From contig VXBP01002556.1 in NCBI GenBank assembly GCA_013400115.1, positions 687,120 to 751,119 of the forward strand: 64,000 bases of DNA, in the 5' to 3' direction. This document shows positions 12,850 through 24,107 of the stretch, piece by piece. This stretch comes from Rhinopomastus cyanomelas (Eukaryota > Chordata > Aves > Bucerotiformes > Rhinopomastidae). Below the pieces are notes generated by a model. The model was given only the letters and a program-made list of their open reading frames with translations. It was not told where the DNA came from and ran no database searches. The position numbers and the translations under genes are program-made. The first letter of the stretch is position 1, and each line of letters starts with the position of its first letter.

Positions 12850-13675
12850 TTATTCCTCATTTTCAGTCTTTAAAATGAGTCAAAGAGCTCTGGCTAGTTG
12901 TCAGAGTACGCAGGTGTGCAACAAGGAAGTCCATGGCCACTTGGAATTAAGTTTGACAAGGTGTGTCAAAGGCAACAAGAAGTGCTTCTTCAACTACATC
13001 GGTAGCCAAAGGAATACTGGGGATAATGTGGTCCTGCTTCTGAATGAAGTGGGTGCTCCGCTGATCAGAGCATACAGAGCAGGTGAAGTTACTGAATGCC
13101 TCTTTTGCTTCTGTCTTTACTACTAAGGCTGGCACTCAGGAATGTCNATGCTGCTAGAGTATGGACAATGCACATCTGCCAGCTCCTTCAGCATCCTTGG
13201 GTGTAACCCACCTGTCTTTACTACTAAGGCTGGCACTCAGGAATGTCAAACTCTGGAGATAAGCGATAAAGCCTGGAGAAAAGAATTTCTCTTGGTTGAG
13301 AAGGGTCAGGTTAGATCAGGATTAGGTTAGAGAGCATTTAGGTGTGTTGTTTTCTCCCATGAGATGCATCCATGCGTACTGAGAGATCTAGGAGATGTTA
13401 TTGCTCGGCTACTCTCCATTATCTTTCAAGGTCATAGAGGTACCAGAGGACTGGAGGAAGTTCAGTGCCACTCCAGTCTTCATAAAGGGCAAGAAAGAAG
13501 ACCCAGGAACTTACAGGCCAGCCAGCCTCACCTCCATCACTAGAAAGATTATAGAACAATGCATTCTGGAAGTAATCTCTAAGCACGTGGAGGAAAGGAA
13601 GGTTATTAAGAGTGGTCTGCATGGATTGACCAATGCCAGGCTGCTCTTTCTTAGTTCTTCATGCATTTGACATGC
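12850..13675 (+). mobile_element. CR1 LINE internal fragment (reverse transcriptase), interrupted
   Basis: Plus-strand frames read VKGNKKCFFNYIGSQRNT (12964 region), 'LLNEVGAPLI', then after the N at 13147 'AGTQECQTLEISDKAWRKE', and from about 13437 EVPEDWRKFSATPVFIKGKK, 'PGTYRPASLTSITRKIIEQ', 'HVEERKVIKSGLHGLTNA'. This is the order of a CR1 ORF2 from before the RT through its first motifs. The catalytic D-box is not reached. A 64-bp block in the opposite orientation (13150-13214) interrupts it beside the N. Dead element. Confidence 0.85.
13111..13247. repeat. 36-bp direct duplication around an N with an inverted-copy block
   Basis: The 36 bp ending GGCACTCAGGAATGTC occur at 13111-13146 and again at 13212-13247. 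Between them are the N at 13147 and a block (13150-13214) nearly identical to 12647-12710. This looks like a join artefact or template switch in the assembly. Confidence 0.85.
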
Positions 13676-15299
13676 CCTGAAGCTGTAGCAAAGACATTTA
13701 GCAATTACGCAGGCAGAGGAGAACCTAGCACTTAGGTCTTCAACTTGGAAGAGATTCTTCTGATAATTATTACAACTGGGCACCTCTGATTCTTCCATTT
13801 GTTGCTGAGTGCCTCTCAGCTTGTGCCTACTTGGTGGTCCTCCATGCCTATGTTTGCATCTTCCTTTTGTAGTGGGTCTTGGAAATGCATTCAGGCAACA
13901 TAAAAACATGCACTACATGGAATCCAAGCTGACAAGACAGACCTCAGAAGAACCTCATTTTGAATAATTAATTCTCCTGCCCATAATCAGACTAATACTG
14001 CTGACACTATCTGTTGGTGTTTGCTCAGACTATTCTTGTAATGGTTACAGCGATGGAGATCCATTACTTCATTTTCCTTTCTCTGGTGAGTATTTCCTTA
14101 ATATCCAGCTAAAAATGTTTTGCAGACTCTAAATCCATGTTACTTGCTCAGAGGATAACCTTCCTATCTTTGAGGATATGTTGGTGGGAAATAGGTACCC
14201 TGCTGTGAAGCAAATAGAACACACATAAATGAAAATACTAAGCCCAAAGGACAGAGCACCAGGTCTGGTAATGCCAACCATTCCAGGCAACATGTCAGAA
14301 GTGCATCTTTCTGTTACCCAGCAGAGGCAGTAAATATCTCACTGCTTCAGGTTCCCTCAAAAAGGAAAGACAAATGGCATTTAGATTAAGAAGAAGAGTT
14401 TCGTACGGGAGTGAACTAAATGGAGGTTTTTTTCTTGGAGGAGTCATTTCATCCTGAGACAGTCTCTAAGCAGTTATTCTGAGAGATACTTTGCTTGTCT
14501 GTCACAACCAGCATTAATCTGAGTATGTCTGTGTGTCTTACTGTCTGCTGCAAGTACTCCTGGGGTGATGTACTTGAATGTAGGATTATATCTTGAACTA
14601 GATGCCATACTGTGACAGCCTCTGGAGAGAGACTTCTCCGTCCAGGAGTGTCATTGCAGTATATTTATTTTTGTTTCCACCATGTTCTTTAACAGACCTT
14701 TAGCAACTGGAACTGCCAGTGCAGATTTACTATCTGACTGGCCATGCTCTGGTGATGACGAAGTGTCTGTTCCCAAGGAAAATGCACAAAGTCATTCCAA
14801 GCAGACAGACCTTTACTCGGAAAATGCCACAGCTGAAGACACTTTGCTTGCTGAAACCGTCTGCTGTGCTCCCTGCAGTGGTCACTCAGACACTCTCCAG
14901 TAATTTCTCATTCCCATGAGGGCAAACATAACAAGTGTACAAACGCGAGTTATGGTTTATGCAGTTTACTGTGAAAATAAGGCTTAGCTTTCATTTTTCC
15001 CCAGAAAAAATTCTGCTAGCTACGGCACTTCCCTGGCAATGATATATTGACTCTGAGTGTAACTGTGATCTACATCACCAGAGATCTTTTATTACAAATA
15101 AACTTATCTTTGGTGCTTTCAACAGGTGGATTTCTGCTGACTGTTTGCATTTCGAAGGGCAGGACCTCTGTCCATGCCACAATGACATCTCCTCAGATGC
15201 ACCGCTGTTGCAGTTTGAGAACTGCCAGAGGTGCTTTCATGAAGAAGAAAAGTTGTGTTGTTTTCAGGGGGAACCCTTCCCTCAGTTGCCTGTCCTGGG
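13676..15299. other. Intergenic, no gene seen
   Basis: Unique sequence with AT-rich stretches. Overlapping frames near 14682-14919 have no recognisable domain. Nothing else supported. Confidence 0.45.
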
Positions 15300-15799
15300 G
15301 CAGGTGACACTGCCCTGGAGCCTTCCCCGGACAGGTCTGTCCTGGGGGACCTGTCCCCTGTTGCACAGGTCCCACGACCCTTCCCCGGAAGGGTCTGTCC
15401 TGGGACCTGCCCCGGAAGAGCGGGCTCGGTCAGCGTATAAAAAGCAGGGCAGGGTCTTTGTTTGCTCTGTTTTGGGGGCTGTGGCCCTGAAGGGAGTAGC
15501 CACCCCCATCGCCCGTCCCTGTGGCGGCGGCGGCGGCGGCGGCAGTGGGTGGGGGTGGGAACCGCGGCCGCGACCTGCCGCCGCTTCCGAACCAGCTGCG
15601 GCCCCGGCCTGCCCCCACCGCCGGTGCGCATCTGCCGCCGCGCAGTCCGGAAGCGACGCCGTGCCGCCGCAGCACCGCGGCCCCGGAGCAGAGAAGCCAT
15701 GGACGCCGCCGTGCCCCAGACCCAAAGCGGCTCCCCCGCCGCGGCAGCGCGGTGCCGCCGCTGCTCGCCGCCACACAGCGCTCGGACTGGAGAGGCAAG
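15300..15799 (+). promoter_or_regulatory. CpG-rich promoter-like region with TATA box and candidate first exon
   Basis: GC content and CpG density rise sharply from about 15300 and peak at 15520-15799 (GGCGGC runs, several CCGCGG and GCGGCC sites), unlike the AT-rich flanks. TATAAAAA lies at 15436-15443. Upstream, two blocks 58 bp apart (15321 and 15379) share CCTTCCCCGGA..GGTCTGTCCTGGG and contain inverted GGTC/GACC halves. The first ATG of the frame, at 15699-15701, has a good context (AGAAGCCATGG) and opens 33 codons (MDAAVPQTQS...) up to the gap at 15800. I do not recognise the peptide. It could be the promoter of a gene or long non-coding RNA whose body is in or beyond the gap, or a CpG island without a coding role. 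Confidence 0.45.
15321..15416. repeat. 58-bp imperfect tandem repeat in the promoter-like region
   Basis: CCTTCCCCGG occurs at 15321 and 15379, each followed by a variant of GGTCTGTCCTGGG and GACCTG. The second copy makes TTCCCCGGAA, a palindromic TTC-N4-GAA. Confidence 0.7.
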
Positions 15800-15927
15800 N
15801 NNNNNNNNNNNNNNNNNNNNNNNNNNNNNNNNNNNNNNNNNNNNNNNNNNNNNNNNNNNNNNNNNNNNNNNNNNNNNNNNNNNNNNNNNNNNNNNNNNNN
15901 NNNNNNNNNNNNNNNNNNNNNNNNNNN
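15800..15927. other. Assembly gap, 128 N
   Basis: 128 undetermined bases directly after the most GC-rich part of the window. GC-rich first exons are commonly lost in bird assemblies, so coding sequence may be hidden here. Confidence 0.99.
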
Positions 15928-16769
15928 TACTTAGCTGAGGAAAGCAGAAGGACTTGGGAATCCTTAAACCTTGGATCCGAAAGACAGAGACTGGGTTGCT
16001 TGCTGCTGCACTGAGGGATGCTGCTGTGGGCGCTGAGAAAGTCAGGCCATCCCGAACTGACATGCTCTCTTTCCCAGGTCGCTAAACTGAAAGAAGAACC
16101 AAGGCCCAAACTACAGTGATCTCTCATTATATTTTTCTCAGATTGTGTGATAGCATTTATGACACAGTTTCTAGTTTGTGTGCACCGACTTGTGTAACCT
16201 GTTCTCCCATTCTGTATATAGTTGTAGTGCTAAACCTTTCAGCAGCTTCCCTAAGCCATCAATTGTCTGGCAAATTTTATCTGAGATGTTGAGACCTCAC
16301 TGCTTTTCTTTCCTTATCTTAAATTGTGGTCCTGAACCCACCACAACTGCCTGTCTGTGGTGCATCACATCCTTGCTATGTGACAGGGGTACAAGTAATG
16401 AGATAAAGGCATGAATCCTGTTTCCTTGGCTAGCATTAGCTTCTTGGCATCTCCAGGAGTCCCAGAAGTGGTTTTGTGAGCACCTATATTTAACTGCAGT
16501 AGATATGGGGACCCTTTGTCCTGCTTTCACAGGTCAGACCATAGATTCCCCAGAGAGGAGATCTCAAAGAATTGATTCAATGGTCAAATCTAGCAATGCT
16601 TCTTGGCACAAGAACTGAATACCTTTGTCTTGACTCAGCACTGAAACAGGGTTCACCTATATACTGAACCCTGGGAGGTAACCTTCCTCACTGGGTCTGC
16701 TTATTGAAACTTTCACCTGTGTGGGCAGGAGCACAGACACAGTGCACCCCAGATGGTTTGGGTACCAGC
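15928..16769. other. Post-gap sequence, no confirmed gene
   Basis: CpG density falls back to background. One acceptor-like site (CTCTCTTTCCCAG at 16065-16077) is followed by 13 open codons and a TGA at 16117-16119. This is too little to call an exon. Otherwise unremarkable. Confidence 0.4.
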
Positions 16770-17453
16770 AAAATGCTTGAAAGGGACCTGGGGGTTCTGG
16801 TGGACAGCAGGATGACCATGAGCCAGAAATGTGCCCTTGTGGCCAAGAAGGCCAATGGTACCCTGGGGTGAATCAGAAGGGAGTTGGTTAACAGAACAAG
16901 GGAAGTTCTTCTCCCCCTCTACTCTGCCCTGGTGAGACTACATCTGGAATATTGTGTCCAGTTCTAGGCTCCTTAGTTCAAGGGGCACAGAACTGCTGGA
17001 GAGACTCCAGTGTGAGTAGTGAAGATGATGAAGGAAGTGGAACATATCCTTTATGATGAAAGGCTCAGGGAGCTGGGTCTCTCTAACTTGGAGAAACAGA
17101 GACTGAGAGTGACCTCATTAATGTTGATAAATATGTGAAGGGTTGGTGTCAGGAAGATGGAGCCAGGCTCTTCTCAGTGTCTTCTAATGATAGGACAAGG
17201 GGCAACAAGTGTAAATTGGAATACAGGAGGTTCCACATAAATTTGAGAAGGAACTTCTTCACTTCATCATGAGGATGACAGAGCACTGGAAGGGGCTGTC
17301 CAGGGGGGTTGAGTCTCCTACTTGAGACATTTAAAACCTGCCGGGATATGTTCATGTGTAACTTGATCTAGATGATCCTGTTGTGGTGGGGGGATTGGAC
17401 TAGAAGATCTTTCGAGGTCCCTTCCAATCCCTACTGTTCTGTGATTCTGTGAA
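16770..17453 (+). mobile_element. CR1 LINE 3' part, ~680 bp
   Basis: Begins near 'CTTGAAAGGGACCTGGGGGTTCTGG' and 'GACAGCAGGATGACCATGAGCCAG', runs through 'AAGGCCAATGGTACCCTGGGG', 'GTGAGACTACATCTGGAATATTGTG', 'GGAGCCAGGCTCTTCTCAGTG', 'GGTTCCACATAAATTTGAGAAGG', and ends 'CCCTTCCAATCCCTACTGTTCTGTGATTCTGTG'. It is the 3' end of the RT frame plus the 3' UTR, 5'-truncated, with small indels and stops. Confidence 0.92.
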
Positions 17454-20400
17454 AATAGTTGTGCTGACACACTGCATATACGTGTGACACTGAAAACAAC
17501 CAGAGCATTTTATTATCCTTACAGCTGGGTTTTCTGCAACGTGTCAGAATGAGGGGCTGGAATGGCATAGAAGTACTTCAGTTCAGACTTCAGCCATGAA
17601 TATCTACTGCCATACTGCTCCATCCTCTGTATCTGTTGGTCAGTAAGTAGCTGTAAGCCAGATGTGAATGAATCCTGAACAAAGTATCTTCACAGCTGTA
17701 TCGCTCTTCCTTCCCTTCCTCTTTCAGTGAGTGCTGCAGAGTCACAAGCACACACCAAACAAAGTCAGACTCAGTTCAGTGTTTAGTTCTGTCCCTATCA
17801 ATAATTTGGGATTTGGGGTCTATATCCTAAGAAAATGAGCAATTGCTGAAGCTCATGTGTTCAACAAAGGAGGGTGAGTTAAGAGTCTCCTTTAAGAGCT
17901 TTTCATAAACAAGCTTGAAAACAAAACATTCTGGTTTTGTTTTTAAAGTAAACAGAATCTACAGATGCGAACTTTTAGAGCATCCTTATATTTTAGAATA
18001 GTGTGTTGTTGAGAGAAAAAAATAAGTGCATTCCTGCCTCCAGATACTTGCTGCACTTAATGAGTCATCTACTTAAATGTCAAAGCAGATGTTTATAATT
18101 GAACTGTAGTTAAATGCAAAGAAGTGGCCTTCTTGTACCAGTCACCAATAGCACAGTTTCTTCACAGGATTGTTGCAGAGTCTAAATTTCTTTTCCTTTT
18201 GTACAAACATTCAGACATCCTTGAGTAAATTTCACATTTTTTGTCTTTTCTGTCTCTTGATCCATCCTCTTGTTTATCTTAATGTGGAACTTCAGGGACC
18301 TCCCAGAGAAGTAATGTTACCCTAGAGCAAAAAGAAATCAGAACTGTTATTTGGTCTGATGAACCCATATCTTCAGAAAGTGCTTGAATGGAGACTGTAG
18401 ACAGCTGTCCTCTTGAATAACAGTTAAGCTTTTTCTTAAGTTCTCGGGTTTCAAATGAATTTCTTCTGTTGCTTTTGCCTGGCTGTAGGCTCTTGGCACT
18501 ACTGACACGTACACGAGATGTAAGACAAAGATGTGAGATTGCAGTTAATTTCGTTTGCTTATCAATAAGAGTGCTCCATAAACAGCTATTATTCTGCTGT
18601 GGAATGAACATTATCATAGGAGCCACATTCATCAGGTCATTATGAATTAGAATTGTTTAAGCCAACTGTAATTCTGTCCATTAAAAAGCTGTTCTTTGAG
18701 ATGTGAAAGGGTTTTATTCACCACAACAAAAAGTTGAAATGAGGACGTACAGGAAACATATCTCACTGTCTTAGGAAGAGAGCTAATGGAAATGGGGCTT
18801 GGTCTCAATGGGAAAAAGTACTAAGTGGGTGATATGCAAACGACCCACGTTTTAATCTGTCCTAATTTAAGTGGCTTCTTACTCATCTAAAGCTCAAACC
18901 TATTAAAATTTATAATCAAAGTTTGTGTTCTTCCTGGAAGGGATGGTCGCAAATGCTCTCTCACCACTGCAGTTGCACATCAATTCAGTTCCTTGTGTAC
19001 TGAGTAATGTGATGAAGAAGGCGAGGTGGTAGAAACACCAATGGGATTTACAATACTGTGATTCAGGCAGTTTTCAGGGAGCAACCAACTTGGTTCTAGG
19101 CTTTCCTTAAATCCCTGAAAGCTTAATGCTAAGTCTTCTGTGAAGTGAATCAGTGCTGGAAGACTCCACAACTCAGTAGATCTCATGTTTACAGTTGAGT
19201 ACTGCTGGTGCTGGCTGGGTTCAAGACCTCTGGGGTTCTGCAAGTGTCAGTCTAATAGATGCAGCTGCTGGAATACTGTCACTGACATTAAAATAAGCTT
19301 TACTCATATAAATATGAACGCACAGCCTTATCCACTTTCTTGAGTTGACTGCTGAGGGCACGAGTTTGATCATGACTGCACACACACACACACACGTATA
19401 TCTTTCCCTTTAGGAGGTAGCACTAGACACTCAGCTTAGTTACTTGATTGGTCCCCCAAGCCCTGCAGTTGGCCTGTGGCCCTGTCTCCTGTTGCTGGAC
19501 AGCAGACCTCTCATCCTGCTTATAATGTAGTCCACCTTCAAGTGTACTGGCAGCTACATATGCACACATGCACCCTCAGTCACAGAGTTAAGAAGATGCG
19601 GGAACCTGTGACCAGGCGCAAGGCTTGGCCAAAATATTCGGTACAGTGCAATAGCTAAGTGAGCTGCCAGAGGGATCAGAACATCTCAGACAGCCTTTTT
19701 ACGATTTTCTTGTCAATAGGTGTGTCAAGGGGAAATAAAGAGCAGGTACATTTCCTCCCTATACGCTTCTAAGGAAATGTTTGCTGGTGTTTTTATGATG
19801 CAAGTGTCTGCCAGCACTCAACAATGATGTTAAACCTCTTGCTGAATTGCAAATACCTCTCTGTCAGAGGGACACAGGGCTCACTTATAGGGAGTGCTCT
19901 CGAGTTTTGTGAAGATATGAGGCTGGGCAAAGAAGCAGCACCCTAAAAATGCCTCTACAGAAGGAAAGCTTCACTACTACCATTTTAGACATTGCCCGCT
20001 CCTGAGACACAAAACCTTTGGCAAAAAAAATCCCATTGATGTAGTTGTTCATGGAACCACTTGATGCTTTAAGTATTTCCCTTTATTTTTCAGAAAAAAC
20101 CCCAAACCAAAACAATAGAACAACATAAACATTCCTCAAGCATCACAGAAGCACAATTTCTTCTTTTCATTACAAAGGAAAAAACCCCCACAAGCCACCA
20201 AGAACAACATTATATTGCAAGTCTTACAAATGTTTTTGCTGCAGCATGCTCATTGTTCGTTTGACACCTGAGTTGCTTTTCCTTACACCAGCCTTCCCAG
20301 CTGCTAAGGCAGACGTGGTGGGGAAATGCAGTTGGGTCTGACTGAATTTCTAATGCTGATGTGTATTCTTTGCCTGTTTCTGTATAAAGGTAAGGGATCA

Positions 20401-20591
20401 TTATCCTAACAAAATTATCCAAACCCCGTTGCTGAAGCAGAAAGCAGGTGGACAGGATTGCTGGTATTTTTCCTCTTTAACAGTGAGATTAGGGTACTCA
20501 ATGGGTGTTTTTAGCACTTGAAAAGTATAAGAAGTTCGTGCTTCCTCTTATGTAGATCCTACACCAAAGAGATATTTGAGTCTGTTTAGAT
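17454..20591. other. Intergenic, no gene seen
   Basis: Unique sequence with one CA microsatellite (19379-19395). The 117-residue minus frame at 18279-18632 shows no recognisable family. No other repeat recognised. Confidence 0.45.
19379..19395. repeat. (CA)n microsatellite
   Basis: About eight CA units. Confidence 0.9.
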
Positions 20592-20818
20592 CATAGAATC
20601 ATAGAATGATTAGAGATTGGAAAGGACCTCGAAAGATCATATAGTCCAATCCCCCACACACAGCAGGATCATCTAGACCAAGTCACACAGGAACACATCC
20701 AGATGGGTTTTAAACATCTGCAGTGAAGGAGACTGCACAACCTCCCTGGGCAGCCTGTTCCAGTGCTGTCACCCTCACTGTGAGGAAGTTCCTTCTCATA
20801 TTTATGTGGATGTGTCTA
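20592..20818 (-). mobile_element. CR1 LINE 3' end
   Basis: On the plus strand: ATAGAATCATAGAATGATTAG, 'TTGGAAAGGACCTCGAAAGATCAT', 'GCAGGATCATCTAGACCAAGTCACACAGG', 'GGTTTTAAACATCTGCAG', 'CCTCCCTGGGCAGCCTGTTCCAGTG', 'GAAGTTCCTTCTCATATTTATGTGGA'. A relatively well-preserved 3' UTR copy, cut off at about 20818. Confidence 0.92.
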
Positions 20819-22389
20819 CACAGCATTTGAAAGCCTCACAGAAAATCATTTCATCTGCATAAAAACCTGTAAAGTGTAGCCCCAGTTTTATTAAAAAGAA
20901 AGTGGTCAAACCAGTATGAACAGGCAACAGAATCCAGCTTGTGCCCATCTCAGATCTGCCTGTTCTCAACAGACCATCCTTCTACACTGCTTTGTAGGTG
21001 GACTTACATGTCTATTCCAGTAGACAAAAGGAGCTAGAACCAGTCCTTTAGTCCTGATGAAACTTGACCTCAGGAAAGGTTTTCCCCATCCATATGATCT
21101 ATTGAGGAAAGGCCCAAGCCTGTGCTGTCCCCACACTTGGGCACTGCTTGGTGAAAAGGCAACTGGCGTGTGCCAGCATAATGCCAAGGAGCAGCAGAGA
21201 GGATCGGGTGCCCTTTCTTGGGGCTGTTCAGCGCAAGCGTATAACTGAATCTACACAGCGCTGCGCTGAGGTTCTCTGCAGTGGAACAGTTTCCAGAGAA
21301 GCCAGAAAGGTGACTTACTTCCTCCTCTCAGAGAATGATGCTGATTTTTTTTGTCTGTGTACCCCATGTCCAGAAGTCATGCTGATGTATAATCAATAAT
21401 GACGAGCACTGAGTGAACAGTAATTTCTAACGGAATTAAGATCACATTGAGCAACAACATAATTTTGCTAGCAGTAGCAACGTTCTCTTGAGTCTTGCAG
21501 TGTCGGAAACACGTGGCCATCTGGAGGTGTTTCGCTGCGCACTTTTGATACTGCAATTTGGTTGTCAACAGTTATGGTGCTTATTTCAGGCAGAATTTCC
21601 AGTGTATGAAGCGTGAAGTTCCCACTCCATGCAAAAATATAACCTGTTCTCAGAAATGGAGATTGCCAGTCACAGTGTAACAGATAGAGCCACAATATTC
21701 ATGGGTTTGATGTCACAGTTATGAATTATGAATATTTCTTAGTCATCACCTCCGGACCGGAATGCTAACAAGCGAGTGCAATTTCTCCCATTCACTTATT
21801 GTGGGTGTTAATACAGAAAGGCCTTTCTGCACTCATTTAGTTATCAACGCAGAGGAGCTTTTCATCCAAAAGCAGAAATCTCTGAAGTTCCTCACTCTGT
21901 GTTTAAGCAGCTATTATGCTGGTTTCAGCTTTCCAAAGTAACAATAATTGTGGCTTCCTTGTTTTGGATGCCTCACTTTAGGTCTGATTTTCTTAGCTCT
22001 CAGCAGAACCTGAAAGCCTTTGGAAGCACACTGTGCCTCAGAACAAGCTCCAGAAAGCCTGAAGAACAACATGCACACGTTTTTCTAGACATACAAGTAC
22101 CTGTTGACAGTGTCCAACTTATCTGCTCAGGGTATCTATTTGTAAACCCAGCCGCTAGGTTTGGGGGACTGGTTTTTGGCAGCGATGTTTACCTGCGCTT
22201 GACTTTAAAGCACCTGCTCTACAAAGGTCTATGTTATTCCAAGCCCAGAAGTAGATAGGGGGGTGTGTGCTGATACAGATAGCATATCCACGGTACGTTC
22301 AAGATAAGGGTCCTGTTTTGTGACTTACTACACCGGAGTAATACTGCGATACCAGTGATGCAATAGTAATACTTACCATACAGGAGAAC
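20819..22389. other. Intergenic, no gene seen
   Basis: Unique sequence. The 119-residue plus frame at 21899-22258 is hydrophobic in part, but no family is recognisable and no splice context supports it. Confidence 0.45.
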
Positions 22390-22836
22390 ACCCAGCGGAG
22401 AGCTACGAAGAACATTAAAGGACTTGGACATCTCTCCTATGAAGAAAGGCTGAGAAAACTGAGGTCTGAGAGGGGAACTTATAAATATCTATAAATATCT
22501 CAGGTGTGGGTGTCAAAAGGAAGGGACTCATCTCTTTTCAGTGGTGTCCAGTAATAGGACCTCTCAATGTCACCTAGTGATAGGACAAGGGGCAATGGTT
22601 GTAAGCTGGAACACAGGAGGTTCCACATAAATATGAGAAGGAACTTCTTCACAGTGAGGGTGACTAAGCACTGGAACAGGCTGCCCAGGGAGGTTGTGGA
22701 GTCTCCTTCACTGGAGATGTTTAAAACCCATCTGGATGTGTTCCCATGTGACTTGGTCTGGGTGATACTGCTGTGCGTGGGGGATTGGAGTAGATGATCT
22801 TTTGAGTTCCCTTCCAATCCCTAACGATTCTATAGT
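22390..22836 (+). mobile_element. CR1 LINE 3' end
   Basis: Starts near 'GGACTTGGACATCTCTCCTATGAAGAAAGGCTGAG', has a duplicated TATAAATATC (22482-22500), a partly repeated 'CCAGTAATAGGACCTCTC...CCTAGTGATAGGACAAGG', then 'GGTTCCACATAAATATGAGAAGG', and ends with 'TTCCAATCCCTAACGATTCTATAG'. First member of a cluster of CR1 tails. Confidence 0.9.
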
Positions 22837-22865
22837 AAGAAATAATGGGAGTAATGGGAAATAAT

Positions 22866-23026
22866 AGAATGTAAGAAGTTCCACATCAACATGAAGAGAA
22901 ATTTCTTTACTGTGAGGGTGATAAAACCCTTGAACAGGCTACCCAGGGAGGATGAGGAGTCTCCTTCTCAGAGACTTTTAAAACCCTCCTGGGCGTGTTC
23001 CTGTGTGGTCTGTCCTGGGTGATTCT
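22866..23026 (+). mobile_element. CR1 LINE 3' end, partial
   Basis: 'AAGAAGTTCCACATCAACATGAAGAG', 'AACAGGCTACCCAGGGAGG', 'TTTTAAAACCCTCCTGGGCGTGTTCCTGTGTGG', 'CCTGGGTGATTCTAGG'. Truncated at both ends, lacking the terminal 8-mer repeats. Confidence 0.85.
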
Positions 23027-23182
23027 AGGTTGAAACATAAGTAAAAAAATAAAAGCTGCTGAATATCTAAATCTGTTTTCAAGAATGCTCTCCTGACCCT
23101 TCACAGCTTTTTTTTGTCCACAATCAAGTAGTTGCAGTCATGTAACAGGTATTTAAAGTGGAAGTAATTTACATGAGATTAA

Positions 23183-23424
23183 TCACAGAATCACAGATTC
23201 ACAAAACACCAGGGATTGGAAGGGACCTCAAAAGATCATCTAGTCCAATTCCCCTGCCACAACAGGATCACCTAGACCAAGTCCAGGTGGGTTTTAAACG
23301 TCTCCAGAGAAGGAGACACCCACCACCCCCCTGGGCAGCTCCTTCCAGGGCTCTGTCACCCCCACTGTGAAGAAGTTCCCTCTGACATTTATATGGAACC
23401 TCCTGTTTTCCAGCTCACACCCAT
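23183..23424 (-). mobile_element. CR1 LINE 3' end
   Basis: 'AATCACAGATTCACAAAACACC', 'GGATTGGAAGGGACCTC', 'GCCACAACAGGATCACCTAGACC', 'GGCAGCTCCTTCCAGGGCTC', 'TTATATGGAACCTCC'. Opposite orientation to the two copies on its left. Confidence 0.9.
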
Positions 23425-23429
23425 AACTC

Positions 23430-23627
23430 ACAGAACCACAGAACATTAGGGATTGGAAGTGGCCACAAAAGATCATCCAATCCAATCTCCCCACCACAGT
23501 AGGATGGCCCAGATCAAGTCGCACAGGAACATGTCCAGACAGACTCCAAACCTCTCCAGAGGAGACTCCACAAAGTCCCCGGGCAGCCCCCTCCAATGCT
23601 TTGTCACCCTCACTGGGAAGAAGTTAT
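23430..23627 (-). mobile_element. CR1 LINE 3' end
   Basis: 'CACAGAACCACAGAACATTAG', 'GGATTGGAAGTGGCCACAAAAG', 'CAGTAGGATGGCCCAGATC', 'CCTCTCCAGAGGAG', 'CCGGGCAGCCCCCTCCAATGC'. It ends at the same internal CR1 point at which the next copy begins. Confidence 0.9.
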
Positions 23628-24107
23628 AGAGTCATGGAATCAGTCACAGTTGGAAGGGACCACAGGATCATCCAGTTCCAATTCCCCTGCCATGGGCAGG
23701 GACACCCCACCCTAGATCAGGCTGGACAGAGCCTCATCCAGCCCAGCCTTTAACACCTCCAAGGATGGGGCCTCCACCACCTCCCTGAGCAACCCATTCC
23801 AGGCTCTCACCACTCTCACAGTGAAGAACTTCCTCCTCACATCCACTCTAAATCTACCCATCTCCAGCTCTGCTCCATTCCCTCTAGTCCTGTCACTACC
23901 TGACATCCTAAAAAGCCCCTCCCCAGCCTTTTTGTAGGCCCCCTTCAGATACTGGAGGCCACAATAAGGTCACCTGGGAGCCTCCTCTTCTCCAGACTGA
24001 ACAGCCCCAACTCTCTCAGTCTGGCCTCACAGGAGAGGTGCTCCAGCCCTCTGATCATCCTCGTGGCCCTCCTCTGCACTCGCTCCAGCATGTCCACATC
24101 CTGAAGA
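23628..24107 (-). mobile_element. CR1 LINE 3' part, a different subfamily
   Basis: 'ATAGAGTCATGGAATCAGTCACAG', 'TGGAAGGGACCACAGGATCATCC', 'CATGGGCAGGGACACCCC', 'TTTAACACCTCCAAGGATGGGGCCTCC', 'CTGAACAGCCCCAACTCTCTCAG', 'CATCCTCGTGGCCCTCCTCTGCAC'. Minus-strand frames give LERVQRRATRMIRGLEHLS, the CR1 block before the C-terminus of ORF2 (usually L-E-x-V-Q-R-R-A-T-K-M). Confidence 0.92.

Noticed and set aside
15119..16127. Long frames on both strands over the GC-rich region and gap.
   Set aside because: Their length comes from low stop frequency in GC-rich DNA and from translating N runs. Arg/Ala/Pro-rich, no domain, and they conflict with each other.
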